The notes under the pieces are model-generated. The model did no database searches and was not told where the DNA came from. It worked only from the letters and a program-made list of their open reading frames with translations. From the NCBI GenBank assembly GCA_032209605.1, contig JASFXZ010000079.1, forward strand, positions 675,779 to 739,778: a stretch of DNA of 64,000 nucleotides, in the 5' to 3' direction. The translations under genes were made by a program, and so were the position numbers. The stretch is from Mactromeris polynyma. Its lineage: Eukaryota > Mollusca > Bivalvia > Venerida > Mactridae. Shown one piece after another: positions 10,936-20,882 of this stretch (position 1 is its first letter; each line of letters opens with the position of its first letter).

Positions 10936-11123
10936 TGGGGCGGTATGCGAAAAGCAGTACTTTCTTATTATATCAAATAACCTGAATCGGGTTTTGGTGA
11001 AAAAATCCGGTGGATGTCCAAAACACATTCCGAGTTTACCATTTGTGTTCGACTGTACAAAAACGACCCCCGTACCCCCCGTTATACAAAAGAGAGGGAC
11101 ACCCTCTCCTTGTACCGCCCCAG
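10936..11123. repeat. Inverted CTGGGGCGGTA pair with CAGGGCCGTAGC-type end nearby
   Basis: CTGGGGCGGTA at 10936-10946 and its exact complement at 11113-11123. Just outside to the right, GCTACGGCCCTG (11152-11163) is the complement of a CAGGGCCGTAGC end like those of hAT-type MITEs. Probably a decayed element; its left end was not found. Confidence 0.35.
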
Positions 11124-11163
11124 TCATGCGTATCATCAACAACAAACCAGCTACGGCCCTGAA

Positions 11164-12098
11164 AACTGTATTAAATTATTGATGTTTTAATATATATATA
11201 TATATAGGCCGACATAAAATCTGGTTTATTTATCGGTATTATCGTCGTTTTTTTGTGAACATTTTTTAACTATTTTTTCTCGACCGAATCCAACATGTGT
11301 TATTTTTGTACAAAATCCGTTTACAAGTTTTGTGACAAATATATAGAATATAGCATTCGTGTTGATGTAAGCCATTTGCTCAATATTTTCTATATCATTT
11401 AATATCCATTTCCAGCCCCCCCGGTATCCTTCTGAAATGAGAATTGTAAGTTCTGAATGATATGTTTTAGTGAAAATATCAACCAAATAATGATAATATA
11501 TGCGTTTAATGATCAATTTTGAATATATCTGGAATATCATTTCTTTAACTTTATTTATTTGATTTTCAAGCACTATGCAAACAGCTACCGGCACTTTATA
11601 CAAAATATTCATAACAAATTTAATGTGAAATGACTTTATTACATTGTCAACATATTTGATGGAACAGCAATTTAATTCAGCAGTATATCACTTTCCAAAT
11701 TCGTGTATTCTTATATTTACGCCATTTCTACAATATGCTGATATTTTGCCTAGTTTCGATTTTATATTTTTATAATATTAAGTAAATATTATGACAACAA
11801 TCTACAATATTTCACATTTGTATTATTATGGTAGAGGTTAAATACTGCTAAATTGTATAATATTATGGTATCCATATACATGTACATGTATATACTTATA
11901 AAAATAAGTATAGCAAGTTTTTATATAATGATGTATGTTCTTCATTATTTAGGGATTTCCATGGAAACAATTATATGTGCTGTAGGTTTATTTAATTGTT
12001 AATCGATTTGGAGAATTTCATTGCATTACGTTCATTTTACGTTGACGTAGACCACTGCGGTTTGGGATAGGGGTCTATGGACAAAAGTAACATACTTT
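11164..12098. other. Gene-free AT-rich stretch
   Basis: Contains an (AT)n run at about 11190-11206 and a 128-codon minus-strand open frame (11226-11612) without recognisable domains or codon-use signal. Downstream flank of the Tc1-like remnant; no TIR recognised. Confidence 0.35.
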
Positions 12099-12498
12099 TC
12101 AGTAGCGTGTATGACCACCATTTCCAGCTATCGTACCATTGCATCTGGACCGCATGCTGTGAATCAGTTTTCTGACGGTAGACATTGGTATTCTGTCCCA
12201 TTCCTCCAGCAGAACACTTAGACATTGGACAATATGTCGTCTCAGGGTATATGTTGTGTGTTGTGCTGTGTATGAACGCGCATTATCTTGCTGAAATATT
12301 GAGGCGTGTCCGTCACAATACTTAACAGAATTTATATTGCCTTGAACCACAACAAGCCTAGTCTTGGCATAGTAACTGATGCCGCCCCACACAAGCACAC
12401 TACCGCCCACATACCTGTCACGTTCAATGATGTTCGCCGGGTCAAAACGCTCGCCTTTGCGTCTCCATACCCGAACACGTCCATCGTCAAATGGAGAT
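12099..12498 (-). pseudogene. Tc1-like transposase, C-terminal part with internal deletions
   Basis: Minus-strand frame with FDDGRVRVWRRKGERFDPANI, GGSVLVWGGISYYAKTRLVVVQGN, IFQQDNARSYTAQH and a final EEWDRIP...LIHSMRSRC...GGHTRY followed by a stop. These are the hallmarks of the DDE domain and tail of Tc1-like transposases. Compared with the family, the stretch between the YCD block and IFQQDN is shortened, and the whole S-P-D-L-N-P-I-E-H block carrying the third acidic residue is missing between VQCL and EEWD. The segment with the first catalytic Asp (FSDES) is replaced by unrelated sequence at the hairpin 12499-12574. The second Asp (QQDN) remains. It is non-functional. Terminal inverted repeats were not located. 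Confidence 0.8.
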
Positions 12499-12574
12499 TT
12501 TTTAACTAGAAATGACAACGATAATCCTACATTCACGTAAGAGATGGATTATCGTTGTCATTTCTAGTTAAAAA
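12499..12574. repeat. 29-bp perfect hairpin at the broken end of the Tc1-like gene
   Basis: Arms 12499-12527 and 12546-12574 are exact reverse complements (core ACTAGAAATGACAACGATAA), separated by 18 bases. The left arm abuts the transposase-coding homology, which suggests the hairpin marks the rearrangement point. Confidence 0.9.
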
Positions 12575-12702
12575 CTCACATATTTCAGTCTTCATATAGC
12601 TTCAATATTACATTCATCAGCACGCCAGCGTTCATGCCGCCATCTTGTTTTCATGACAGTCGAATGGTATTTCCGAAAGTAGTGCCTAACGTACATCCGA
12701 GG

Positions 12703-12735
12703 CACTTGACGTAGTTGGCCGAGGATTTCCGAATG
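12703..12735 (-). repeat. 33-bp dispersed repeat, copy 2 (inverted)
   Basis: Exact reverse complement of 7676-7708. It lies in 12575-13060, which otherwise shows no gene. Confidence 0.65.
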
Positions 12736-13061
12736 GGTCGGCGACGTCATGACCAAAATCCAACGTTGTGCCAGCGTCGTATTGACGTCAGGTGTTTGCT
12801 GGGAGAATACGTGTGTCAGGGTTGTGTTGGCCACAGTCTGCGAGTACGAATGCGGTGGATTATTGTTTCGGTCATTCATGTTAAATGTATAGCATCAATG
12901 GATAACACACGCGTGGTAAATAATGCAGTATCACCGAGAATGGGTGCAAATATTTCCTACATGATTCAGTCGTTCAATGATATATGAAGAGTCAACATGC
13001 ATAGTTTGCTAAGAATTTCTATGAACACGTTTTTATAACAAAACTACCTATCTATCCAGCA

Positions 13062-13133
13062 AAACACACACACCTACCTACCTACACACCTACCTACCTA
13101 CTCACCTACCCAAACACCCACACGCCTACCTAC
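13062..13133 (+). repeat. (CACCTAC)-like simple repeat
   Basis: Irregular run of ACAC, CACCTAC and CTAC units over about 70 bp. Confidence 0.85.
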
Positions 13134-13915
13134 AAATTATATGACAAAAGCGCCACAATTAACACAGTCACTAGCTGGTACACAAAGCGCCGAGTTTACA
13201 AGATATTTATTCAGACATCTTCGGCAATTTTCGGAATACACCAGTTTTGGTCAGTCACACATAAAATTTACATGTACTGGTATTGGTCCCAGATATAATG
13301 TTAGTTGGTGCGGTAAACACACATAATGTCACTTTCCGCTACTTTGTCACACTTTGTGTATGTTTGTTAGACCGGAACCGGAAGCAAATATGAAGTCTTG
13401 GGAAGGAAAATGCGCGCTACATTTGTTGAAAAGTTTCAAGTATTTGTGATCACGTGCATATTATATATTCTTCGGTGTGAAATAAAATATTGACATGTGA
13501 AAGGATGTTTATTCTGAATTAGACTATTGACTCATCGCGAGAATACTCTAGAGCTATTCACTATTCCAGGATTGTGATGACCGAAGGCGATGATGAAGGA
13601 ATATCCTAACCAAACACAGTAGGTATTTTTAATAACCTGTTATCATTTTAGATGATTGATACATGAAAACATTCCGTCGTCTGTTTACTCATTAGCATTT
13701 AGTATTAATCATTTTTTAGTTCTTCCAGAAGAAAATGTCATTTTTGCAGCCAAAATATCAAAACAACTAGAAACGCTTGTATACCAACATGGGGGCAGGG
13801 CTAGTACATACGATTACCGGGTTATGAATCGGACGGTGCACAGTAGTTTATCATGCATCGGGTGTCATTTGCAAATTAATGATTTGTTACAGCGAAGACA
13901 AAATGTAAAATCAAC
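13134..13915. other. Gene-free stretch
   Basis: Contains one copy of the ATTGGTCCCAGATA motif (13282-13295). Chance ORFs only. Confidence 0.35.
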
Positions 13916-14192
13916 CAGGCGCGTAGCTGAGCCCAAATTGACTTTACGCACTCTGCTAGGGGGTTCGGGGGCATGCTCCCCCGGGATTTTTTTATTAATT
14001 GGAACGGTCAGTCGGTCTATGATGTATTTTCGAGTAAATTTTACAACATAGAATATGGTCCTATGTGACCGTGCAAAACTCCCAGTGTATATTTTTATTG
14101 CATTTTTCGCATTTATTTCATTTTTATTTTTTCGACCTGTCTAAAATTATTTTACGCACGTGTGTACGTGCGTAACCCTAACTACGCGCCTG
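13916..14192. mobile_element. hAT-like MITE with CAGGCGCGTAG ends
   Basis: Starts CAGGCGCGTAG (13916-13926) and ends with its exact complement CTACGCGCCTG (14182-14192). The interior has the palindromic GGGGGCATGCTCCCCC at 13970-13983 that is common in CAGG-ended hAT-type MITEs of marine invertebrates. No clear 8-bp target duplication; 277 bp, no ORF. Confidence 0.6.
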
Positions 14193-15432
14193 TCAAGTAA
14201 TTAAAACGTAATCTTTTGCAACTTTATTGATTTTTCTGGATGAGATATGTATTGCTTCGTTGATATGTATATATTTAAGACCTCGCGATGCGTAATTAAT
14301 TCCTAATTAACGATTCGAATGTGAGTGACCAGACTTGTGAAAAACAATGGACGACGGTCAATTTTCTTTTATGTAGTATTTTGTAAGTGTTATAATGGTA
14401 TAATTAAGCAATTAAAACTGTTCAATTACTAGAAAACACAAATATCATATTTAATTTTGTGCATTGCACTAGGTCATAAGTGTAGCAACCCCAGCTCATT
14501 TTTTCAAAATTAATGAATCTATTAATTAATAATATAATCAGAAAGCTTACATTCTGACATGCACAGAACTGTTTGAATTGTGTAGATATCTCAAAAAATA
14601 AAGAAGTTATGAATGTTTGACTTTGAAGTTGCTCAAATTGGGTCATTTTCTAGAATTTTTTCGCTATATAATCATGTTAAAAAATGTTCCCGGTCGCGGA
14701 ACTGAAGAAAACTAAAAATATCTTCACTTCTTCATAACTTTTTTAAAATTCAAGATATCTTTATATTTTTTTTGAATCTATGAGTATTTTTCATGTAGAT
14801 TCCATTTATGCTGTTATATTTGGTGTAGCACATAACATTTGCAAGAAAATAACAAATAACAGGGCACTTTCAACATAATTTTTTATAATTGGAAAATACA
14901 ATCACACCTCGAGACAACTTTTTGAAGAAATCAATGGATTAATATCATCACAATCAACAATGTAACACAATTGTAATGCACTAAAACAGTTTTTTCAAAG
15001 AATATTTGGATCTATATAGTTATAATTGAAGTCAAACAAATTTCTATCATGGACTAAAATTTATGAACAACAGCAAATGTACATAAGTAATACAAAATAT
15101 AAATTTCCTGACTGCAAACACATCTAACACATTAATACAATGATCATAATCAGACATGATAATTATACACAATATATAGTAATACACAATATATACACTG
15201 CACTTGGGCAGGTCACACTGTTCAAATTTGGTATGAAATGACTGAGTAAATTTATGAATTCATTTCTATTCAGTTTTTCATTATCACAGAATTATTTGAT
15301 TTCAAGTACAACTCCATTCAAGTGACATATACTTGATCCAACTGTGGTATGTTTTTAGTCTTCAAACCACTGACTGTGACACCAAAAGCCTCACAGTAAG
15401 GTCCATGAAATGACATCTTACTTCAATGTTGA
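14193..15432. other. Gene-free AT-rich flank left of the piggyBac element
   Basis: No coding pattern. ATATCTCAAAAAATAAAGAAG at 14586-14606 resembles, in the same orientation, the start of the 183-bp tandem unit at 49.5 kb (GAGATATCTTAAAAAATAAAG). Confidence 0.3.
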
Positions 15433-15436
15433 TTAA

Positions 15437-15451
15437 CCCTTTCCCCCATAA
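15437..15451 (+). repeat. piggyBac left terminal inverted repeat
   Basis: CCCTTTCCCCCATAA immediately after TTAA; pairs with 18620-18634. Confidence 0.92.
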
Positions 15452-16155
15452 GGAAGTAGGCTTATCAGTAGTTAACACCAATTAAGGCAAGGCTAATTAG
15501 CATACAGTTAACCAATAGATAAGGACTGATATCAGTACACTGTCCCAATGGAGCTTTTTTAAGAAATTCATGATTCACTACCACTGTCTGTTTAATTAAT
15601 TGCAGCATTATATGTGTTGTTTCTACAGCTAAAATGTAAATGTAAAGTTTGTAGCCAATATATTATTCTTTCAGACAGTGTAATTAATTTTAGTGTTAAT
15701 TAAAGTTGTAATAATAACAGTGCAATAAGTAAAAGAAGAAGAAATTACAAAATATAGTGTTCATTTCATTTAATGAACAAATACAACAAATCAAACTGGA
15801 AATATAATTTACAACATATAACAAATCAATGTTCAAACAACAAACAATTTCAATTAAATAATTACATCATCTTGAACAGTGAATAAATTAACATAAACTA
15901 TATACAAACTGACACCTACTTGAAATACGAATTATGGTTGATCCACATAATCCAATATCTACACATTTATACACACACAAATTATAACACCTACACCACA
16001 ATGATACATATATATTATTTAAATCCATGAAGTGTTCACTGTCCTCTGTTCAAACATATTATTTACATATATAGATACAATAATTACAATGTACACTGAA
16101 GACGGCTTCCTGGGTAACTAACCAGTACTCTCATCTACTGCACAGATTGGTCACT

Positions 16156-18094
16156 TCACGTGTTGTGATATCTGTGATGACAACCATCCTTACACAAATG
16201 CACCTTACAAACTGTGCAACCATACACTGTCTCAGTCCTTTCATTCAGCACTTTGGTGTGATAATAACACCTCCTTCTCTTCCCTGGAAGTCTCACATGA
16301 ATGTGTGCCCCAACATTCTCCTGAGCTACAGGTCCATGCGTTGGGTCACTAAGTCCTCTCTTCCTATTGGAATACCCCCCAATCAAAAGTTTCATCAGTT
16401 CAATCCTGAATTCCTTGTGACGGTACCTCTTCTTCTTTGTCTGACGCTGCGATATTTCCTTATAAATAATATAGCTATTCACACAAGCACAGTTCACAAA
16501 AAACCAGAAGAGATACCGCCACCAACGCTTGGAGTTCCTTCCAACGTCGTACTTCATACGGTACTGGTCGTGTAGGTCCACACCTCCCATGAATTTGTTG
16601 TAGGCAAACAAAGAATGCGGCTGTTACACTTGAAGAAGGTTGGCACCTACACGACGTCTCGCTTCCAGTACACATGTTGGCTGACTGAGGGTAGACAGCG
16701 TATGGACAGGCTTACGGTCCATCCATACCGTGGCTGTGAGATGGGAGCCACCTTTCTAAAGAACTGAATAATCCCCACGATTCTTCTGTGTGCGTGGCTT
16801 CTTAAGTTCTGGAGGAAATCCTTTCCTATTACTTCGCACAGTCCCACAACTATATAATCCATTTCCTAATAAGGATGTCACTAATGGCACTCCACAAAAG
16901 AAATTGTCGAAATAAACATGACGGTAAGTTCCACGTAAACCCTCAGTCAGAAGCGACACTACATCATGCCCAAGTCCATGCTCAGGAGCATTTCCCCTTT
17001 TTCCCAAGTAAATCTCAAAGCGGGACAGATATGCACTGTTCGCATCACACAACATCCACACTTTAATCCCGCGCTTTATCGGTTTGGCTGGCATGTACTG
17101 CTTCATGCTCAGCCTCCCCGAAAACCTCACCATAGCATATGATTCCCTGAAAGTATCCAAAACATGGTCGAGCACAGGACGGACCTTACAACACAGATCA
17201 TAATTAGGATGGTTCCTTGGAAGTTCTGTGGCACGGTCGGCAACATGAAAATACTTGTTCAACTGTTGGTACCTATTACAAGTCATAGTTGACGGCACTA
17301 AGTCATTTCCTAACGCCTTATCACTGGACCAGTAATCATCTGATTCAGGCAAAGAATTCACACCCATCAAAATGTTTATACCAATAAAGGCACGTATCTC
17401 CTCATAGGTAGTGTCTTTCCAAGGCGTACCCACTTCACCATCTTGCTCAAGTCGCCACTGAGCATAGCGGTTGGTATACCTGGCTATGTCCACAAACAAA
17501 TCTGGTTTCATCAGAAGCCAGAAATAGTCTAGTGGACTAGCAGTCTCCACATCAAACCCATCAGGTAACACCGGACCATGGGCCTGCTGGAACTCATCAA
17601 ACTGAAATAAGAATAACAGATTGTAAATAAACTGATAACTCATTGTATTAAATTTTAGGATGCAACAAAACATTTATAAAATTTGTTATAAGTGAGATAC
17701 ATGTGCATCACTCAGAAATTATGAATAAAGATTTGCCTTGCCTACTTATGAAATAAAATGTTCTGTTTACCAAAGTAATTTGCAACGAATGATATCAAAT
17801 AATCGTTTCTCATAAATAAGTTAAATACAAAAACAATTGAAGTTCAACGATTTTTTACACGAAGCATACATCGCACGTCATTTATCAGGAACACAATATA
17901 TTACGAAAACGCCGAGTACGAACCTGCAGATTGGAGAAATTATTCGTCCATTCACCATCTAAAATGTCGTCGGTAATATCTACAGACGAAACATCAGATA
18001 CATCGCTAATGGATACATCAGAGACATCTAAGTCAATATCAGACCCAATATCGCTAGAATTAAATCCCTCAAAATCGCTTTCGCTATCAGACAT
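16156..18094 (-). pseudogene. piggyBac transposase, two exons, inactivated
   Basis: Exon 1 is 18094-17924 (57 residues, an acidic Ser/Asp-rich start MSDSESDFEGF). Exon 2 is 17601-16156. The 322-bp intron 17923-17602 starts GT, ends TTATTTCAG and is phase 0, giving ...FSNLQ-FDEFQQ... The 538-codon product has the family layout: PLDYFWLLMKPDLF, then YMPAKPIKRGIKVWMLCD, then YFDNFF (second catalytic Asp, about residue 289), then FMGGVDLHDQ (third Asp, about 399), and a C-terminal Cys/His cluster (about 502-535) for DNA binding. It is disabled by TAG at 16756-16758 (where family members usually have Gln before KGG) and TAA at 16624-16626. The segment carrying the first Asp (S-I-D-E) is absent, since FRESY runs straight into AMVRFSGR. 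The frame is otherwise continuous, so decay is recent. Confidence 0.92.
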
Positions 18095-18495
18095 TATTGT
18101 TGTTTACAGTAGAGTGTTTATCTCGGAAGTGACCCGTGATTTATGCGTGTGCGCAGACGCGGTGCGCTATGACCTTTCACTTATGGTCAACACGTGATCT
18201 TTATGGTTATTGATTAGTCGTTTATTTTTAACTCGCTTGCATACATTAACCCTGAACCAGAAATATCCGGATTTGACCGCTTGAAACAATAATATTGATA
18301 GTATTTCCCACGATTAGCACGTGTGATCAAGTCTTCAGTTGTGTTTATTAATCGGCCAATTACGCAAAAACTTCAAAAGGAACCCCATGGTTTAATTACG
18401 TAATATTGAAGATTAAGGGTAGATATTATCTATTGATTGTCCAAAAATATGGTTTCTGATGATAATGAATGATTTATGGCCTCTTATTTCCCGAC

Positions 18496-18634
18496 GCGTC
18501 CGAATGCGTCTACATGTGGCAGGCCGAAAAAGCGTCCGTATGCGGTATTAGGTGGCACTGTGTAAATGCGTCGAAATGTGTTATCAGGTGGCGCGCGGTA
18601 AAGGCATCGAAACGCGGCATTAAGGGGGAAAGGG
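18496..18634 (+). repeat. Four 36-bp subterminal repeats of the piggyBac element
   Basis: GCGTCCGAATGCG (18496), GCGTCCGTATGCGG (18532), GCGTCGAAATGTG (18568) and GCATCGAAACGCGG (18604) are spaced exactly 36 bp and share a following RTTA..GTGGC-like block. The last merges into the terminal repeat. By analogy with other transposons they may be transposase-binding sites. Confidence 0.8.
18620..18634 (-). repeat. piggyBac right terminal inverted repeat
   Basis: TTAAGGGGGAAAGGG immediately before TTAA; complement of the left end with one mismatch. Confidence 0.92.
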
Positions 18635-18778
18635 TTAAATATTTGCAAAGAGAAAAGTCACCTCTATATATTTTGAAATATAATTAAACGAAGGTATTGT
18701 GGGCCTTTAAGAATAAACTGATGTATTAATTTGTGAATTTAGACTAAGTCAATTTTCTAGTGAAAATTTAATGGGATA

Positions 18779-18912
18779 AGGATGGGATCCCACTGGGAAA
18801 TCTACTCACCAATCTCAGTGGGATTGACATGCTTTTTTCACCGGGATCCCAGTCACTGGGATCCCACTGGGATTAATTTCCATCCCACTGGGATCCCAGT
18901 GGGATCCCAGTT
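18779..18912. repeat. Cluster of palindromic CTGGGATCCCAG-type words
   Basis: About 130 bp in which GGGATCCCA, or the wider CACTGGGATCCCAGTG, recurs five times in perfect or near-perfect palindromic form, interspersed with CAGTGGGAT. No ORF. Confidence 0.75.
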
Positions 18913-18929
18913 TGATTTTCTGTAGGGCA

Positions 18930-19045
18930 GAAGTACTCAGGACTCGTCTGAAATTATTACAAGTAATCGTACTTACTCAAGTACTGAAGCAAAATGGTCA
19001 GTATTTATGAGTACTTTGCGAGTATTCTATGAGTACTTCCACGCT
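18930..19045. repeat. GTACTC/GAGTAC-rich patch, left
   Basis: Repeated AGTACTCA, CAAGTACTG, GAGTACTT words. A similar patch lies at 19745-19840, about 700 bp away; the two might be ends of one decayed element. Confidence 0.35.
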
Positions 19046-19744
19046 TATGTGTGAAATGCAAATTAAAGTGACATAATTAAGTAAAAATATATATTAAAAG
19101 TGAATGGTAAGAATAATTCATTATAACAACAAATTGGACAGGCTAATTAAAAAAAATATGCCTACTTCTGTAATGTTTTATTAATGCATTATATATAAAT
19201 CATGATCAAAGTCAATGTAGCTATGGTAGAAATATCTAACTGTAATCTACAGTGTATACAATTGTATGCTTATAAACAGAACAGAACAGAACAGAACTGA
19301 TAAAACATCAATATCCAATGCATTTTGTATTGATGGAGTCAACAGAGGTGATATCTCATTAATATACCTGTATACAATACAATATAGCAATTTGCCAATA
19401 GCAATCAATTATGGTATAATCACCTTAACAAACAGGCAGCTCTCATTTTCACAAATTGGTCAATACAAGTAATACTTTAAATGCTGTTTAAAGCAAGCTA
19501 ATAGATTGACCTGCTCAGGATTTGAAGCCACTTTCTGTTTCATTTGCAAACCTGTACTTGAATGTATCAGTCATGTCAAAATCAACTGTGTTGAAAGACT
19601 TTGAGATTCTTGGTAAATTTAATTTTTGTCTACTGACAATATGCATTATTAAATTTATTCTGCATAAATTTGGATAAGTTAACATATCGTGTTTTTATTT
19701 GCGACCCATTTTAGACAGTTATATATTATACAATAATAATTTAA
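19046..19744. other. Sequence between the two GTACTC patches
   Basis: AT-rich, contains an (ACAGA)n run at about 19277-19297. No gene recognised. Confidence 0.3.
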
Positions 19745-19840
19745 AACATTCTGTACTCAGTACTTACTCGAGTACACCCACATAAGTGAGGACTCGGTAC
19801 TTACTCGAGTACTCCTTAAGCATCCAATACTCGGTACAGC
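19745..19840. repeat. GTACTC/GAGTAC-rich patch, right
   Basis: Two copies of GTACTTACTCGAGTAC plus CAGTACT and CTCGGTAC words within 95 bp. Confidence 0.5.
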
Positions 19841-20361
19841 AGCATTTCAGACATGTACAGGCTGTCACGTGAGCATGTAATCTTCCTTGGAGTAACAATG
19901 TCATGCAGACACCAGTCTTAACCACCAAACAAGACCACCAACCTTTAAATATATACACTAAGCATGGGAAGACACCTCAACTGCTCAAGAACAAAGACTG
20001 TCTGTAATGATTTCACAACACGAAAAATGATAATAGCGCCTCCCTGGACAGTCAAATACACACAGTACATAACACATTCCAACCTGAGCTGTCTTCAACT
20101 CGAGAAAATGGCTTCCATAGCTAATTCTAACTAAGGTGCAAAGGCAATATCAATGGTCCAGTTTAAGGTAGTCATACATGCACGCTTTGAAATTAACATT
20201 ACTTGTAAGTGAACCAGTCCCTCTTTCCATCCCGGAGTGAGACTGTGCAATGCTTCTACAAACTCTTGTTGACAAGTCTTTATAGAACACTGCTTCAGTC
20301 TTTCTGCACTTTCAGCGCTTTGATTTTGGTTTTGTTCTAAACCAAGTTTAAGGGGTTATAT
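19841..20361. other. Gene-free stretch
   Basis: No coding or repeat structure seen. Confidence 0.3.
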
Positions 20362-20553
20362 TGGAGTCTCTCTGCTGGTTGTTTGGATGGTTGGTTGGTT
20401 GGTGATCATGAATCGCCTTGTATCTTATTCTAACCATTTTGATGCCATAGTGGTGTACAGATACTTTTCATGCATTCAAGGAGACTGTTTGACCATGTGG
20501 TCATATACTTGTACATGTGCATATCTACGATAACTTCTCTGTTATACAGAATT
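20362..20553 (+). repeat. Dispersed repeat R3, copy 2 (diverged)
   Basis: CTCTGCTGGTTGTTTGGATGG through CATAGTGGTGTACAGATA to ATAACTTCTCTGTTATACAG, the same order of words as the copies at 6968 and 20692 but with many substitutions. Confidence 0.65.
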
Positions 20554-20691
20554 GGCTAAATAATAGTGAATCTAGGGTTAATAACATTCATTCATAAGCA
20601 TCTGTGCAATATAAATAATAGTACCATCATATGTTGCTGCAGACAACATTTTGATGTGTGAACATGCATAAAAAAATGCATTTTGAGGGTT

Positions 20692-20882
20692 AGACTGGAT
20701 CAAGTCACTCTGCTGGTTGTCTGGATGGTCGGTGGGTTGGTGATTGTGAATTGATAACCTTGTATATAACCATAGTGGTGTACAGATAATGTTCATGCAG
20801 TTACTAAGACTGTTTAACCACATAGTCATATACTAGTACGTACGTACATGTCCATATATCCATAACTTCTCTGGTATACAGA
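20692..20882 (+). repeat. Dispersed repeat R3, copy 3
   Basis: Nearly identical to 6968-7134 and extending further, to CTTCTCTGGTATACAG, a tail shared with copy 2. It has an extra GTACGTAC before ATGTCCATATATCC. Confidence 0.7.

Larger units (their letters stand above)
15437..18634 (-). mobile_element. Complete piggyBac-family DNA transposon (3198 bp)
   Basis: Bounded by the duplicated target TTAA (15433-15436 and 18635-18638). The inverted termini are CCCTTTCCCCC at the left and its exact complement at the right, extending to 15 bp with one mismatch. TTAA targets and CCC-starting ends are diagnostic of piggyBac. The element encodes a minus-strand two-exon transposase (16156-18094). It leaves about 700 bp of 3' non-coding sequence on the left and about 540 bp of 5' sequence on the right, the latter holding four 36-bp repeats. 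The gene is broken, so this copy is non-autonomous, but the termini look intact and could in principle be recognised in trans. Confidence 0.93.

Noticed and set aside
11226..11612. 128-codon minus-strand frame as a gene
   Set aside because: No recognisable domain, AT-driven composition, no splice or transcript signals.
16156..17673. A frameshift between the two long minus-strand piggyBac open frames
   Set aside because: The two frames are in the same register (600 bp apart, divisible by three) and the DNA between translates into expected family sequence; they are separated by in-frame stop codons, not by a shift.
18469..18687. 72-codon plus-strand frame with KASVCGIRW-like repeats
   Set aside because: Produced by the 36-bp subterminal repeats of the piggyBac element (36 is a multiple of three).
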